Positions 31,259 through 40,613 are shown, numbered from the stretch's first letter. The stretch is 64,000 nt of DNA from Bifidobacterium reuteri DSM 23975 (GCF_000741695.1 NZ_JGZK01000003.1:124001-188000); one strand, 5' to 3'. The notes: generated by a model not told the origin, from the letters alone. Numbers and translations are program-made.

Positions 31259-32707
31259 TCAGCCTCGTCCGAGCAGGCGCAGGATGTCGCCGACCTTGGT
31301 CATGTCGACGTCACGTTCGCCGAATATCTGGCGCCGATAGGTCAGATCCATGTCGTGGTCATGCGCATAGTCGATTACGGCTCGCACCAGATCAGCGGTC
31401 TCACCGCTCTTGTTGATCGGCCGGCCCCGCAGCACGACGCGCTGCAGCAGCGGACGCAGCGACTTGACCAACCGGTAACGTTCGGACTTCACCTTGACCA
31501 TCCAACCATCGGCGAAATACAGTACGACTCCCTCACGGTCGGTTCGTCGCGCATCATCGATCGCCTGCGCCACCTCCTGCGAAGTATTGCATACCGCCAC
31601 CACTTCAGGCTTCGCAAAGCCGCCAGCAGAGGCGAACTCCGGTTCATGGCCGTAATCGATGGAGAACGTTTCCTGATTGCGAATCAGATGCAGCATCCGC
31701 AGTCCCGAACGCTCATATCCGACGATATGACGATCCGATTCCACATCGATCACCTCGAAAGCGGCGGTGACGTTCCACTCATGAAGCAGTTGCCACAGCC
31801 GTTCGCGCACAGTCGGATCGGACGGGAACAGGCGTTCGATCAGCGCCGAATAATCGGTCTGACCGGACTTCGACCAGAACCGGAACCGTCCCCGCTCCCC
31901 TGCGGCGCCCACCAGACCAAGGAAACCGTTCTCCTTACGCTCCACCCGAACCGGGAAAGCGCCGGGATGCTCGTCACCATAGGCGACCACCTTGTCGAAC
32001 GCGGTCTGCTCGGTCTCGTCCACGGCGAAGAACTTCTCGAAACCGCGCTGCACCACGCGGCCCTCATCGTCGACGAACAGGCCGCGCGCATTGATCGTGC
32101 GCTCGTTCCACCGCCCCTTGCGGAAGGCTTCCGACGTGAAGTTGCAGGCGAACACGTCCCTCTCGCCACGCACATGCATGACCCGAACATACGGGTCGGC
32201 ATGCATGCGCTCCAACAGGTTGCCATTCGGGTCACCAGGCGTAAGAGGACGGAACATAACCACATGGAATCGCTTCCATGACTCGCGAATATAATCCTCC
32301 GGCACGCGGTTCTCTTCGTCCCTTTCGGCATTGCGCCGTAACAGCTCCTCCAGCGGCACGTCGAAGTCCCGGGTCTCCCACAAAGCGCCGTGCAGCACCG
32401 CGAGGCGCGCCAGCTCGTTCGCGTATGCGGGATTCGCATGCTGGGCGTCAGCCACCACATCCCAGCCGGCATCCAATGCATCGGCGATCATGTGCCGGCC
32501 CATCGACACCACCAGATCCTCGAAACGCCTGCCATACTTGCTGCGCATGCGTTCACGGTTCTGGGCCGCCCCGGCGATCATCAGTCGAATCGCATCGAGC
32601 GAAACCACACAATGCGGCCACGTATTGGCCGGGTCTTCCGCCCATTGCCGCGCCCACGTCGACTTGCCGGAGGCCGGAAGCCCGCGCAGAATAATCAACT
32701 TCGTCAT
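31259..32707 (-). CDS. Polynucleotide kinase-RNA ligase fusion protein
   Basis: A 482-residue two-domain protein. Residues 1 to ~150 form a T4 Pnkp-like 5'-kinase: P-loop GLPASGKST (Lys15, as in T4 enzyme), a probable general base Asp38 in SLDAIR and the lid arginines in LLRRNAER near 125. Residues ~155-482 look like an Rnl1-type ligase: motif I KENG (Lys258, AMP acceptor), motif III AFEVID (~316-321), motif IV REGVVLYF (~391-398) and motif V VKVKS (Lys405, Lys407). Kinase plus ligase would reseal broken RNA. The start overlaps the stop of the phosphoesterase gene (ATGA), so the two are coupled. Assignment is by motifs; the RNA substrate is unknown. Confidence 0.82.
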   Translation of the reverse strand: MTKLIILRGLPASGKSTWARQWAEDPANTWPHCVVSLDAIRLMIAGAAQNRERMRSKYGRRFEDLVVSMGRHMIADALDAGWDVVADAQHANPAYANELARLAVLHGALWETRDFDVPLEELLRRNAERDEENRVPEDYIRESWKRFHVVMFRPLTPGDPNGNLLERMHADPYVRVMHVRGERDVFACNFTSEAFRKGRWNERTINARGLFVDDEGRVVQRGFEKFFAVDETEQTAFDKVVAYGDEHPGAFPVRVERKENGFLGLVGAAGERGRFRFWSKSGQTDYSALIERLFPSDPTVRERLWQLLHEWNVTAAFEVIDVESDRHIVGYERSGLRMLHLIRNQETFSIDYGHEPEFASAGGFAKPEVVAVCNTSQEVAQAIDDARRTDREGVVLYFADGWMVKVKSERYRLVKSLRPLLQRVVLRGRPINKSGETADLVRAVIDYAHDHDMDLTYRRQIFGERDVDMTKVGDILRLLGRG

Positions 32708-33489
32708 AAGCCCTCCCTATCTACCGATGCTGACGCTGATACTGTGTTCTGCGGCACAGTGTCCTCTGGCACTGTGTTCCGCAGCGGTTCGCGGAACCAG
32801 TCGACGACCTTCGTCTGCGAAACCGGAAACAGATCCCATGCGTCAAGCCCGACGTTCACAGATTCCGGGCGGGCTCCCGTAGGCGAAAGCTGATGCGTGT
32901 GCCCATACAACAGCTTCCGACCATCGAACGGCAGAGCCTGATCATGGAATCGCGCCTCATCGTCGGGCCAGCCGTATGCGAGGTCCTCCCTGTACGGGAA
33001 ATGCGACAAGTTGACCGTCTCCATGTTGTCCGGATGCGACTCGTCGAATCCCTCCAGCTTCACCACACCGTTCGGATCAATGCTTTCGAACAGGTTGAGC
33101 GCGGGCTTGTCCCCCATCCACCAGTCGTCGTGATTACCGATGATTGCATGCAGGTGACGGCATCGCAGTACGCGGAGGCATTCCTTGAGATGATTGAGGG
33201 ATGTGCGGTAGCCGATGTCGCCGAGGATCCACAGTTCGTCATCCTCGCCGACAAGCGCGTTGATGTTGGCGATGACCGCAGCATCATGCGCATCCGTATC
33301 AGCGGCCTTGCGGAAATTGAGCCGCGAATCCTCCAGGACGATCTGCTTTGCCCAGCCCTCTGCGGCCTTGCGTCCCTGCTCACGAAGGATTCGCGCGTAC
33401 TGTTCGCGCCCCGGATCGAACGTGGTGAATCCGCGCAATACGGTGACAAGCGGGTGTCCGAAATGCGTGTCCGTGGTGAAATACTTCAT
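32704..33489 (-). CDS. Calcineurin-like metallophosphoesterase coupled to the RNA ligase
   Basis: A 261-residue phosphoesterase with all family motifs: DTHFGH (Asp7, His9, His12), GDIG (Asp91), GNHD (118-121), SHFPY (His163) and GHTH (His197, His199). It binds two metal ions and hydrolyses phosphomono- or diesters. As first gene of a two-gene operon with the kinase-ligase, it is a good candidate to remove 2',3'-cyclic or 3'-phosphate ends before ligation; this role is inferred from context. The last ~25 residues are a low-complexity tail (NTVPEDTVPQNTV) encoded by an imperfect DNA repeat near 32741-32790. AAGGGAG precedes the ATG. Confidence 0.85.
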   Translation of the reverse strand: MKYFTTDTHFGHPLVTVLRGFTTFDPGREQYARILREQGRKAAEGWAKQIVLEDSRLNFRKAADTDAHDAAVIANINALVGEDDELWILGDIGYRTSLNHLKECLRVLRCRHLHAIIGNHDDWWMGDKPALNLFESIDPNGVVKLEGFDESHPDNMETVNLSHFPYREDLAYGWPDDEARFHDQALPFDGRKLLYGHTHQLSPTGARPESVNVGLDAWDLFPVSQTKVVDWFREPLRNTVPEDTVPQNTVSASASVDREGL

Positions 33490-34474
33490 GTTGTGCTCCC
33501 TTGTGTTGTGCTCTGTCGTGTTGGCTCTCTGTTATGTTTCCTTGATGGCGTTGGTTCCTATGCCGGACGCACGTAACGCTGTGTGCCGATTCGCTGATCC
33601 TGATCGGTGTCGCTATGTGTATCGCGGGGTAGGCTGAGACATCGGGCTGCGGATTCTCATCGGCTGTTACGTGACTATAGTGCGACTGCAGTGTGTGACT
33701 ATGCTGCGTCATCCTTTTGCGCATTCGATGATGCGCTGGATTCCCAGCCGCTGCCTGCAATCACCTACGCCGGAAGCCTATGATGCATAGCTCATGCCAC
33801 GATTTGGCAGATTGGCTACGGTCAGCAGGCGAAAGCGCTTGAAGATCGCAATGCTGCAGTATGCAAGGCAGTCGATTGGCGCAGCCGCAGATTCTGCTGA
33901 ACCGGATACAGCTGTTTTTCGATATGCCTGAGCGGCGTCGCCAGCACATTCTGTCGGCGCCACATGCGACCAAGCCCAGTCGCGAATGCAAACATATCAG
34001 TGTGATTCATAACGATGCCCACCATAGGGCACAAGCACCGCAGCAGTCAAATCCGCGACGACGACATCACATGACGGACCAGCGTAATGTGACAAGTAGC
34101 ATGTGCACATGGCCATAACAGCCACGCCATGATGGACGTCGATCCAAACCGGCAATGTGAGCCCGATTCTACTAGTCGCAACGTGGGGCTTAATCCCAGT
34201 CCCTCCGCTTTCCTCGAGGGAGGGTCTGGCGGTTTTCTCGTATCCGATTCCGATGTCGGTTAGCAAGTTTGTTGCTAACAATTGCTAATATCGCTCGGAC
34301 ACAATGTTATTTGACGCCCCGACATGGCCGAACAGGAGGTGCGGAGGCGTCAGTTTGTTGCCCCTTGTTGACACTTCGCCGCAAAAACAGGTTCTGAACA
34401 CTTGTCCGCATATGCGAGACCCCTTGGAACCATTGGGATTCCAAGGGGTCTTAGAACGGATGTTCTACGCTATG
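33490..34474. other. 985-base gap without a convincing gene
   Basis: Between the phosphoesterase gene and ilvE. ORFs here are short, overlapping and match nothing recognisable. Seen instead: a hairpin at 34196-34230 (CCAGTCCCTCC with GGAGGGTCTGG), another at 34259-34280 (GTTAGCAA with TTGCTAAC), and one at 34418-34451 (GACCCCTTGGAA with TTCCAAGGGGTC). The region could be decayed coding sequence or hold a non-coding RNA. Confidence 0.5.
34418..34451 (-). terminator. Probable terminator hairpin of ilvE
   Basis: GACCCCTTGGAA (34418-34429) pairs perfectly with TTCCAAGGGGTC (34440-34451). It lies 23 bases after the ilvE stop. No strong T-tract follows on the minus strand, so termination strength is uncertain. 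Confidence 0.55.
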
Positions 34475-35602
34475 CTAGCATACCTTCCACATCCAATTGT
34501 GCGGGTCTTCGACCTCGCCGAGCTGGATGCCGAGCAGTTCGTTGCGCAGGGCGACAGTCAGCTCTCCGGAGCCGCCGTCGGCGACGGTCACGTCGAACTT
34601 CTCGGACTTGAAGCGGCCGATCGGGGTGATGATGGCGGCGGTGCCGCAGGCGAACACTTCGGTGACCTCGCCGGACTTGATGTCCTCAAGCAGCTGTTCG
34701 AGCGGGATCATGGTCTCGACCACGTCACGACCCTTGTCCTGCAGCAACTGAATCAGGGAACGACGGGTGACGCCCGGCAGGATATTGCCGGTCAGGGACG
34801 GCGTCTCGACGTGGCCATCCTTGTGGACGACCATCATGTTCATGCCGCCGAGCTCCTCAAGATAGGTCTTGGTAGCGGCATCGACGAAGCAGACCTGCTG
34901 GCAACCGTTGGCGATACCGGTGTATTCGCCGAGCAAGGAAGCTGCGTAGTTGCCGCCGCACTTGGCGAAACCAGTGCCGCCAGGGCCGGTGCGGAACCAC
35001 TTGTCCTCGACCCAGATGCTCACCGGCTTGACGCCGCCCGGGAAGTACGGACCGGACGGGGAGGCGATCACGCAGTAATCGACCTCCTGCGGTGCGCGCA
35101 CACCGAGGAACGGCTCGGAAGCGAACATGAACGGACGCATGTACAGCGTATACTCGCGGCGGGACGGCACCCAAGCGGCATCGCGCTTGACCAGTGCGGC
35201 CACGGAGCCAAGGAAGTCGTCGACCGGGAGCTCAGGCAGGTACAGACGCTTGGCGGAGTTCTGGAAACGCTCGGCATTGGCATCCGGGCGGAACAGCCAC
35301 GTGGATCCGTCGGCGTGACGGTAGGCCTTCAGACCCTCGAAGCATTCCTGTGCGTAGTGCAGCACGGATGCGCCCGGGTCCATCTTGAGCGGGGCGTATG
35401 GCTCGACGCGGCGATCGGACCAGCCTTCTCCCTTGGTCCAGGTCATATGGGTCATATTGTCGGAAAAGACCTGACCGAAAGCCGGCTTGTCGATGAGGGA
35501 TTGACGCTTCTCATCGGAGGCAGGATTATCGTTCGGCAGTACGGTGAACGGTTCGGTGAGCTTATCGAGCGCAGCCGGATCGTGGTGCGTGTTTTCAGTC
35601 AT
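34475..35602 (-). CDS. ilvE: Branched-chain amino acid aminotransferase
   Basis: A 375-residue PLP-dependent class IV transaminase that makes or degrades Leu, Ile and Val in the cytoplasm. The PLP lysine is in GFAKCGGNYAAS. Other family blocks are YGQEC-like HYAQECFEGLKAYR, and the phosphate-binding and end motifs EVFACGTAAIITPIG. Length matches the fold-type IV group including actinobacterial IlvE. It stands alone, with its own terminator hairpin. Confidence 0.95.
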   Translation of the reverse strand: MTENTHHDPAALDKLTEPFTVLPNDNPASDEKRQSLIDKPAFGQVFSDNMTHMTWTKGEGWSDRRVEPYAPLKMDPGASVLHYAQECFEGLKAYRHADGSTWLFRPDANAERFQNSAKRLYLPELPVDDFLGSVAALVKRDAAWVPSRREYTLYMRPFMFASEPFLGVRAPQEVDYCVIASPSGPYFPGGVKPVSIWVEDKWFRTGPGGTGFAKCGGNYAASLLGEYTGIANGCQQVCFVDAATKTYLEELGGMNMMVVHKDGHVETPSLTGNILPGVTRRSLIQLLQDKGRDVVETMIPLEQLLEDIKSGEVTEVFACGTAAIITPIGRFKSEKFDVTVADGGSGELTVALRNELLGIQLGEVEDPHNWMWKVC

Positions 35603-35838
35603 TACTCGTTACTTCTTCTTGATTGGCGGGCGACCCCGCCGGATGGGGTTAGTCTTGCGCTTGTGGCGCATGCTCTTGTGGATACTTTCGCACACCTGAG
35701 TACCGCGCGCGCAAGGGCGTTCACATGGTGAAAAACGAAGAGCCCACGCTCTGAGAAGCTCTCATGCATGGGCTCGTCGATTATGCACTATGCGCGGTAT
35801 TCAGCGCTAGCGTAACGCGGTAACGTATCCCGCTCGAA

Positions 35839-36474
35839 TCACTTGGCGGCAGCGGCGTCAGCAGCCGGAGCAGCGGCGGCGTCAGCAGCCGGAGCAGCGG
35901 CGGTCTCCGTAGTGGCGGTGGACTCGGTGGCGTCCTCAGGCACCTCAACGGTGACGACGGACTCTTCCGGATCGTCGATGTCGAGCTCGACGCCTTCGGG
36001 CAGCACGACGTCCTTGGCGAAGACCTTGGTGCCGTCGGTCAGGCCGTCCACGTTCACGACGATCTTCTCAGGCAGGTTGGCGACATCAGCGCGCACCTTG
36101 AGCTCCTGGATGTCGACGAACGCCACGGCAGCGCCCTTCGGGGTGCCTTCGACGAACACCGGCACCTCGACGTCGATCTTCTCGCCGGCCTTGACCTCGA
36201 GGAAATCGATGTGCTCGATGATGCGCTTGACAGGGTTGCGCTGGATGTCCTTGACGACGGCCATCTTGGACTCGTCACCGAAAGCGATGGTGAACAGGGC
36301 GTTGGTGTGGCGCATGGCCAGAGTGGTCTCGCGCATCGGCAGGGTCACGAAGACAGGCTCGGTGCCACCGGCGTAGATGGTGGCCGGAATCTTCTTGGCA
36401 ACGCGCAGACGACGGGCAACGCCCTTGCCGAACTCGGTACGGGCTTCGCCTTCAAGCTTGATAGTGGTAGCCAT
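35839..36474 (-). CDS. rplY: 50S ribosomal protein L25 (Ctc form)
   Basis: A 211-residue member of the long L25/Ctc group binding 5S rRNA. The N-terminal L25 domain runs to about residue 95 (EFGKGVARRLRVAKKIPA, HIDFLEVK) and the TL5-type C-terminal beta domain to about 185 (DVVLPEGVELDI). The tail is an Ala/Pro/Asp repeat ending in Lys, encoded by two 24-nt units (35852-35900). AAGGAG precedes the ATG. Confidence 0.94.
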   Translation of the reverse strand: MATTIKLEGEARTEFGKGVARRLRVAKKIPATIYAGGTEPVFVTLPMRETTLAMRHTNALFTIAFGDESKMAVVKDIQRNPVKRIIEHIDFLEVKAGEKIDVEVPVFVEGTPKGAAVAFVDIQELKVRADVANLPEKIVVNVDGLTDGTKVFAKDVVLPEGVELDIDDPEESVVTVEVPEDATESTATTETAAAPAADAAAAPAADAAAAK

Positions 36475-36619
36475 AATGGATACTCCTTGTTTTCGGTGTT
36501 ACTTATCGTATTGTCCTGTTTGACGCCACGACGCGTCGCAGAACGCACCCAAGGAGGTGAATCTTACGCCGAGTCGATTACGGAAGACGCGGACCCTTGC
36601 GGGACTTTATCTTCCCTCG

Positions 36620-36703
36620 CCAAAGCAACACGCTTTGGCTCGGTACAAGGTCACGCGGTAAACCGCGCTCCCCTCGCCTACAGACAATCCACCGGATTGT
36701 CTG
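36620..36703. other. Cluster of three hairpins upstream of rplY
   Basis: CCAAAGC-AACAC-GCTTTGG (36620-36638), CGCGGT-AA-ACCGCG (36654-36667) and CAGACAATCC-ACC-GGATTGTCTG (36681-36703), separated by short C/T-rich spacers. A second CCAAAGCAAC follows at 36720. It could be a structured leader or a repeat element. The remaining 36475-36903 gap has no gene. Confidence 0.5.
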
Positions 36704-36791
36704 CTTCACGGCTCGGCCTGCCAAAGCAACAGCAATCTAGTATACACGGGCCGCAGACATCGACGACTACGTATTAGGCATAACCACAATG

Positions 36792-36861
36792 GAAAACCCG
36801 CCCATACGATACGGATTGCGCAGAAAGAGGGGAAATACGCATTCCACATCGCATGGGCGGG
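36792..36861 (-). terminator. Terminator of the alpha-galactosidase/epimerase operon
   Basis: CCCGCCCAT (36797-36805) pairs with ATGGGCGGG (36853-36861) across a 47-base loop. On the minus strand the stem is followed by TTTTCC. It lies 42 bases after the AGE gene stop. Confidence 0.55.
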
Positions 36862-36903
36862 CAAGAATCATGACTATATCCGGACCGAGTGGGCTCGGTT
36901 GAT

Positions 36904-38145
36904 TCAGTCGCCTGACCGCTGGGAGGCAACCGCGATGGACATCGACGGGTCGCCCAGCGGGATCATCATCGACTGGGTGGCGTGGTACAGGTCAGACTTG
37001 CCCGGCCAAACAGTGCCGATTGGCTGGTTGGTGCGGTCGAGCTGGTGGAACCAGGAACCATTGACATGGTCGATGACGTACTCGTCGGCATACTTGAGGA
37101 AGGTCGAGTACAGGTCGGCGTATTCCGCCTTGCCGGTCACATGGGCCAGCACGGACGAGGTGTTGATCGCTTCGGCGAGCGTCCAGTGCATGCGGTCATG
37201 CACGACGGGCACGCCGTTCCAGTCGGTGGTGTAGACAATGCCGGGCGCGCCATCGGCGTTCCAACCATCGGACACAGCACGGTGGAACAGATTTTCGGCC
37301 ACGTCGACCAGCTGCGCCTTACGGCTTTCGGCAAGGCCGGGGGCGCTCAGCGCGTACTGGGTGATGAGTCTGGCCCATTCGATGCCGTGGCCAGGGGTGG
37401 CGCCGTACGGCTTGAACTGGTCGTCCTTCTTGTCGGCGTTGCATTCGAGGTCCACCGACCAGTCCTCGTGGAAGTGCTCGGGGATGCGCCAGTTGTTGGC
37501 TTCCGCCCAGCCGACGACGTGGTCGATGATGCGACCGGCGCGTGTACGCCATGTTTCATCGCCGGTGACGTCGGCCACGGCGAGGAACGCCTCGACCGAG
37601 TGCATGTTGGCGTTGAGGCCGCGGTATGCGTCGAGCTCGGTGAAATCCTCGTTCCACGTATCGACGGACAGGCCGATCTCGTCATCCCAGAATCGCTTGA
37701 GGAAGACCTGCTGGGCATCGGCGAGCAGTTCGGCGGCGCCGGGGCGGCCGAGCAGCGTGGCGGAGGATGCGGCGAGCAACACAAAGGCGTGCGCATAGCA
37801 CTGTTTTATACCGATGTGGTCGCCGTCCGGGGTGACGGCCGCATACCAGCCGCCGTTGGCGTCGTCATGGAGCTCACCGGTCAGGCCCTTCAGTCCGGCA
37901 TCGACAAGCGCCTCGGCGCCGGCATGGCCGGTGAACGCGGCGAGCGAATAGACGTGGGTCATACGGCAGGTGATCCAAGTCTCGCGATTGCGGTCCTTCC
38001 ACGGGGTGCCATCGTCGCCCAGCCAGTACGAGCCTCCGTCCGGCGAAGGGAAGGCATGGCCGAAGGCCATCAGGGAGTCACGCTGCTCATTGAGCCACGT
38101 CTTGTTTTCCGGAGTACCGAGCTCATATCGGGCTTCATTTTCCAT
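36904..38145 (-). CDS. AGE-family sugar isomerase/epimerase, probable mannose isomerase
   Basis: A 413-residue (alpha/alpha)6-barrel protein of the N-acylglucosamine 2-epimerase superfamily. PGHGIEWARL, GSWFHQLDRTNQP and KSDLYHATQ are the signature blocks with the catalytic histidines. Length and sequence style are nearer D-mannose isomerase/YihS (~413 residues) than cellobiose 2-epimerase. It is last in the operon after alpha-galactosidase, so converting mannose to fructose for the bifid shunt is the likely role; a mannobiose or N-acetylmannosamine epimerase remains possible. AAAGG precedes the ATG. Confidence 0.82.
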   Translation of the reverse strand: MENEARYELGTPENKTWLNEQRDSLMAFGHAFPSPDGGSYWLGDDGTPWKDRNRETWITCRMTHVYSLAAFTGHAGAEALVDAGLKGLTGELHDDANGGWYAAVTPDGDHIGIKQCYAHAFVLLAASSATLLGRPGAAELLADAQQVFLKRFWDDEIGLSVDTWNEDFTELDAYRGLNANMHSVEAFLAVADVTGDETWRTRAGRIIDHVVGWAEANNWRIPEHFHEDWSVDLECNADKKDDQFKPYGATPGHGIEWARLITQYALSAPGLAESRKAQLVDVAENLFHRAVSDGWNADGAPGIVYTTDWNGVPVVHDRMHWTLAEAINTSSVLAHVTGKAEYADLYSTFLKYADEYVIDHVNGSWFHQLDRTNQPIGTVWPGKSDLYHATQSMMIPLGDPSMSIAVASQRSGD

Positions 38146-38165
38146 TGTTGATACCTTTCTTGTAT

Positions 38166-40613
38166 TTATATGGCACAGTATTTGGGGTATTTGGGCATAA
38201 CCGCGAAGATACGCGCGGAAGGGCGAGCGATATCACTGGCATGGATGCGCACGACATGGGCGTCGAGACGTTCGACGGTCCATGGAGCCGCATCCGGCGC
38301 ATGCTCCGGACGCTCCGGATTGGGGAAGATCTGCCGAACCACTCTCCCTTGCGGTAATGCGATGTCCACAAAGGGCTCGCCTCCGCGCCTCCATACCGTC
38401 AGATATGAAGCGATATCATCAGCCGCATCCCTGCGCTCATTCGGCGCAGCCAGCAATCCGGAAACCAGCCAGTCGCCGTCGAAGGCGGGCAGCCCCGCAG
38501 GCCACCATGGCACCAGTCGCTGCTGCTCGTCAAGCACGCGGCGATGCAACGCGACCGCATCACGCACCAAGCCGAGCCTCGACTCGTCCATGCGATTGAT
38601 GAAACCGGACAGGTACAGTCTGCCCAGCACGCCGGCCGCCAGGGTGAGCACGGCGGTCTCATCGTCCATCTCCTGTTGCGCATAGCCCCAATTGCCCTGC
38701 TGTTCGGGCAGGATCGTCAGGCCCGCACCGGCGGCAATTGCGGCATAGATCAACGGATCACACTGGTCCGACGTGGATTGCAGATCCAATCGGGATAGCT
38801 GGGCGTAGTCGGCGCGCATCGCACCCGATCCGCAGTTTTCGATCATCACGTCCGGATGGCGGCGGCGCAGATCGTCAAGCCAATCAAGATAGGCACGGCA
38901 ATGCGCAAGCAATCCACCACCTACCGATTCGGCGTCACGGTCGGTGCCGGTGCCGGGTACGGTGTTGTAGTCGAACTTGAAGAACACGGCACCGAACTCG
39001 TCGATCAGCCGGTCGACGGTGCGACTCACATGGTCACGGGCGACCGGGGAACGGAAATCGAGCAGGTATCTGCCGGAATCGCACACGCGCACACCGTGGC
39101 GGGTGAAGAACGCCTCATCCGGGAGCGTATGCGCGAGCGGCGACTTGACGCCGATCACCTCGGGTTCGAGCCATAGACCCAGCCCCATGCCATGATCGCG
39201 TATCGTCTGCGCGAGCCCCGCCAGACCTACGCTTCCGAAACGATTTGTGGATGGCTCCCATTCGCCGACCATGTCCCACCAACCACCTTCGGTGCTGTCA
39301 TACCAGCCGGCGTCGATGCAGAACACATCCGCACCGGTCTTGGCCGCCCCCTCGATCAGCGGCAGTTCCTTGTCCAACCGCGGATCACCGAACAAGGTGT
39401 TCATGTAGTCGTTGTACACCACCAGTCCCTGGGTATGCGTGAAGGCGGACTCGCGCCCAAGCTCGGCGGCCTTCGCACGACGCAACGCGCGGCGTTGGAG
39501 CGTCATTTCGGCAACGGCCTGCTGCCAATCCCCTGCGGCAAGCGCGAACGAGACCGGGACGCTGGTGAAATCGTTGCCCTCACCCAACGCTGTCTCCCAG
39601 TGGTGATCCTGGTATTCAGGGCCGAAGGCGGTGACGTGCAGACCGGGGTCGTTCTCGCCGACCTCCCATTCCCATGCGCCGTTGTGTTCGATCTGCCACA
39701 TCACGGAGAAGGATGGCTCGGCATCCGCCTGAGACAACGCTTCGACGATGCCGGCGGGCTGGTGCACGCCAGTGGACCAGGTCGAGGCCGAACTCAACGC
39801 GAATCGGGAGCTCGACTCCCCCGGATTGATGGTCTGGTTGCGGTCGCGCACCGCGGTACTGCGCAACGGCGCGCAATGCCAGTCGTTTTCCACGGCCCAT
39901 GCGCTGTCGCCCCAGTACAGGCGTGATGCGTCGACCGTGGCCTTGCCGGCGTCCATCGGCAATGTAAGGTTCAGCGACGACACCGCTTCGATGGTGAACG
40001 GCTGCGCGGAGTGCACCATCGTGTAAGTGCGCACGGCGGACAGCCCCGGATACGCCTCGAATACGGAAGTGACAACCAGCCCGCCATCGGTATCGCGGAG
40101 GACCGCTTCCCCATCCGTATGCCTGTCGCGCACAGCAGCATCGAAGTCAGTATCAGCATCGGAGCAATCAACCACTGGGGAATCAACGTCGCCCATCGGA
40201 CGTCCTGCAGGCCGCAATCGATCATACGGCGCATATTGCGTGATATGCAGCCGGTACGGTTCGACGCTGCCATCAGCGGACCGACTCTCCCACGCTTCAA
40301 CGAAGCGCAGTCTCGCACCGGCCACCGTGGCGATCAACGCGAGACGGTTATCGTTCGATCCGGTATTGGCGGCGTGCACTTCCACAATCGGCCGTGGGTC
40401 ACGCTGCGCGGCCCCGACCGCGTCGATTTCGTCGGCAGCCCCGGCCGCACCGGACTCACCGGATGCCGCCATACCTCGTCCCGTCACACCGACGAGACGT
40501 ACCGGCTCATCTGCGGCTGTGGCAAACGCCATAGATACCACGCCATTGCCCCAAGTGAATCGTCCATCTGTGGCAGGTGCCACGGCTGTCATGCCATCTC
40601 GTTGATAGACCAT
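38166..40613 (-). CDS. Alpha-galactosidase, GH36 (first)
   Basis: An 815-residue GH36 enzyme that removes alpha-1,6-galactosyl side groups. The N-terminal beta-sandwich precedes the catalytic barrel with CIDAGWYDS, GLWLEPE, nucleophile Asp in FFKFDYN, ENCGSGAMR and acid/base Asp in STSDQCDP. There is no signal peptide, so it acts in the cytoplasm on imported oligosaccharides. The start at 40613 (MVYQRDGM) follows AAGGAG; an in-frame ATG at 40718 adds an unconvincing 35 residues. It is 20 bases ahead of the AGE gene and follows the S12 hydrolase gene. Confidence 0.9.
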   Translation of the reverse strand: MVYQRDGMTAVAPATDGRFTWGNGVVSMAFATAADEPVRLVGVTGRGMAASGESGAAGAADEIDAVGAAQRDPRPIVEVHAANTGSNDNRLALIATVAGARLRFVEAWESRSADGSVEPYRLHITQYAPYDRLRPAGRPMGDVDSPVVDCSDADTDFDAAVRDRHTDGEAVLRDTDGGLVVTSVFEAYPGLSAVRTYTMVHSAQPFTIEAVSSLNLTLPMDAGKATVDASRLYWGDSAWAVENDWHCAPLRSTAVRDRNQTINPGESSSRFALSSASTWSTGVHQPAGIVEALSQADAEPSFSVMWQIEHNGAWEWEVGENDPGLHVTAFGPEYQDHHWETALGEGNDFTSVPVSFALAAGDWQQAVAEMTLQRRALRRAKAAELGRESAFTHTQGLVVYNDYMNTLFGDPRLDKELPLIEGAAKTGADVFCIDAGWYDSTEGGWWDMVGEWEPSTNRFGSVGLAGLAQTIRDHGMGLGLWLEPEVIGVKSPLAHTLPDEAFFTRHGVRVCDSGRYLLDFRSPVARDHVSRTVDRLIDEFGAVFFKFDYNTVPGTGTDRDAESVGGGLLAHCRAYLDWLDDLRRRHPDVMIENCGSGAMRADYAQLSRLDLQSTSDQCDPLIYAAIAAGAGLTILPEQQGNWGYAQQEMDDETAVLTLAAGVLGRLYLSGFINRMDESRLGLVRDAVALHRRVLDEQQRLVPWWPAGLPAFDGDWLVSGLLAAPNERRDAADDIASYLTVWRRGGEPFVDIALPQGRVVRQIFPNPERPEHAPDAAPWTVERLDAHVVRIHASDIARPSARIFAVMPKYPKYCAI

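Noticed and set aside
33761..34281. Several 60-94 codon ORFs in the gap near the RNA-repair genes
   Set aside because: Overlapping on both strands with no ribosome sites, no family resemblance.
34304..35731. 475-codon open frame on the plus strand
   Set aside because: Antisense to ilvE, which has clear family motifs.
36541..36570. AAGGAGGTGA at 36552, like an anti-16S sequence or a strong ribosome site
   Set aside because: No ORF of reasonable length starts at the right distance on the plus strand.
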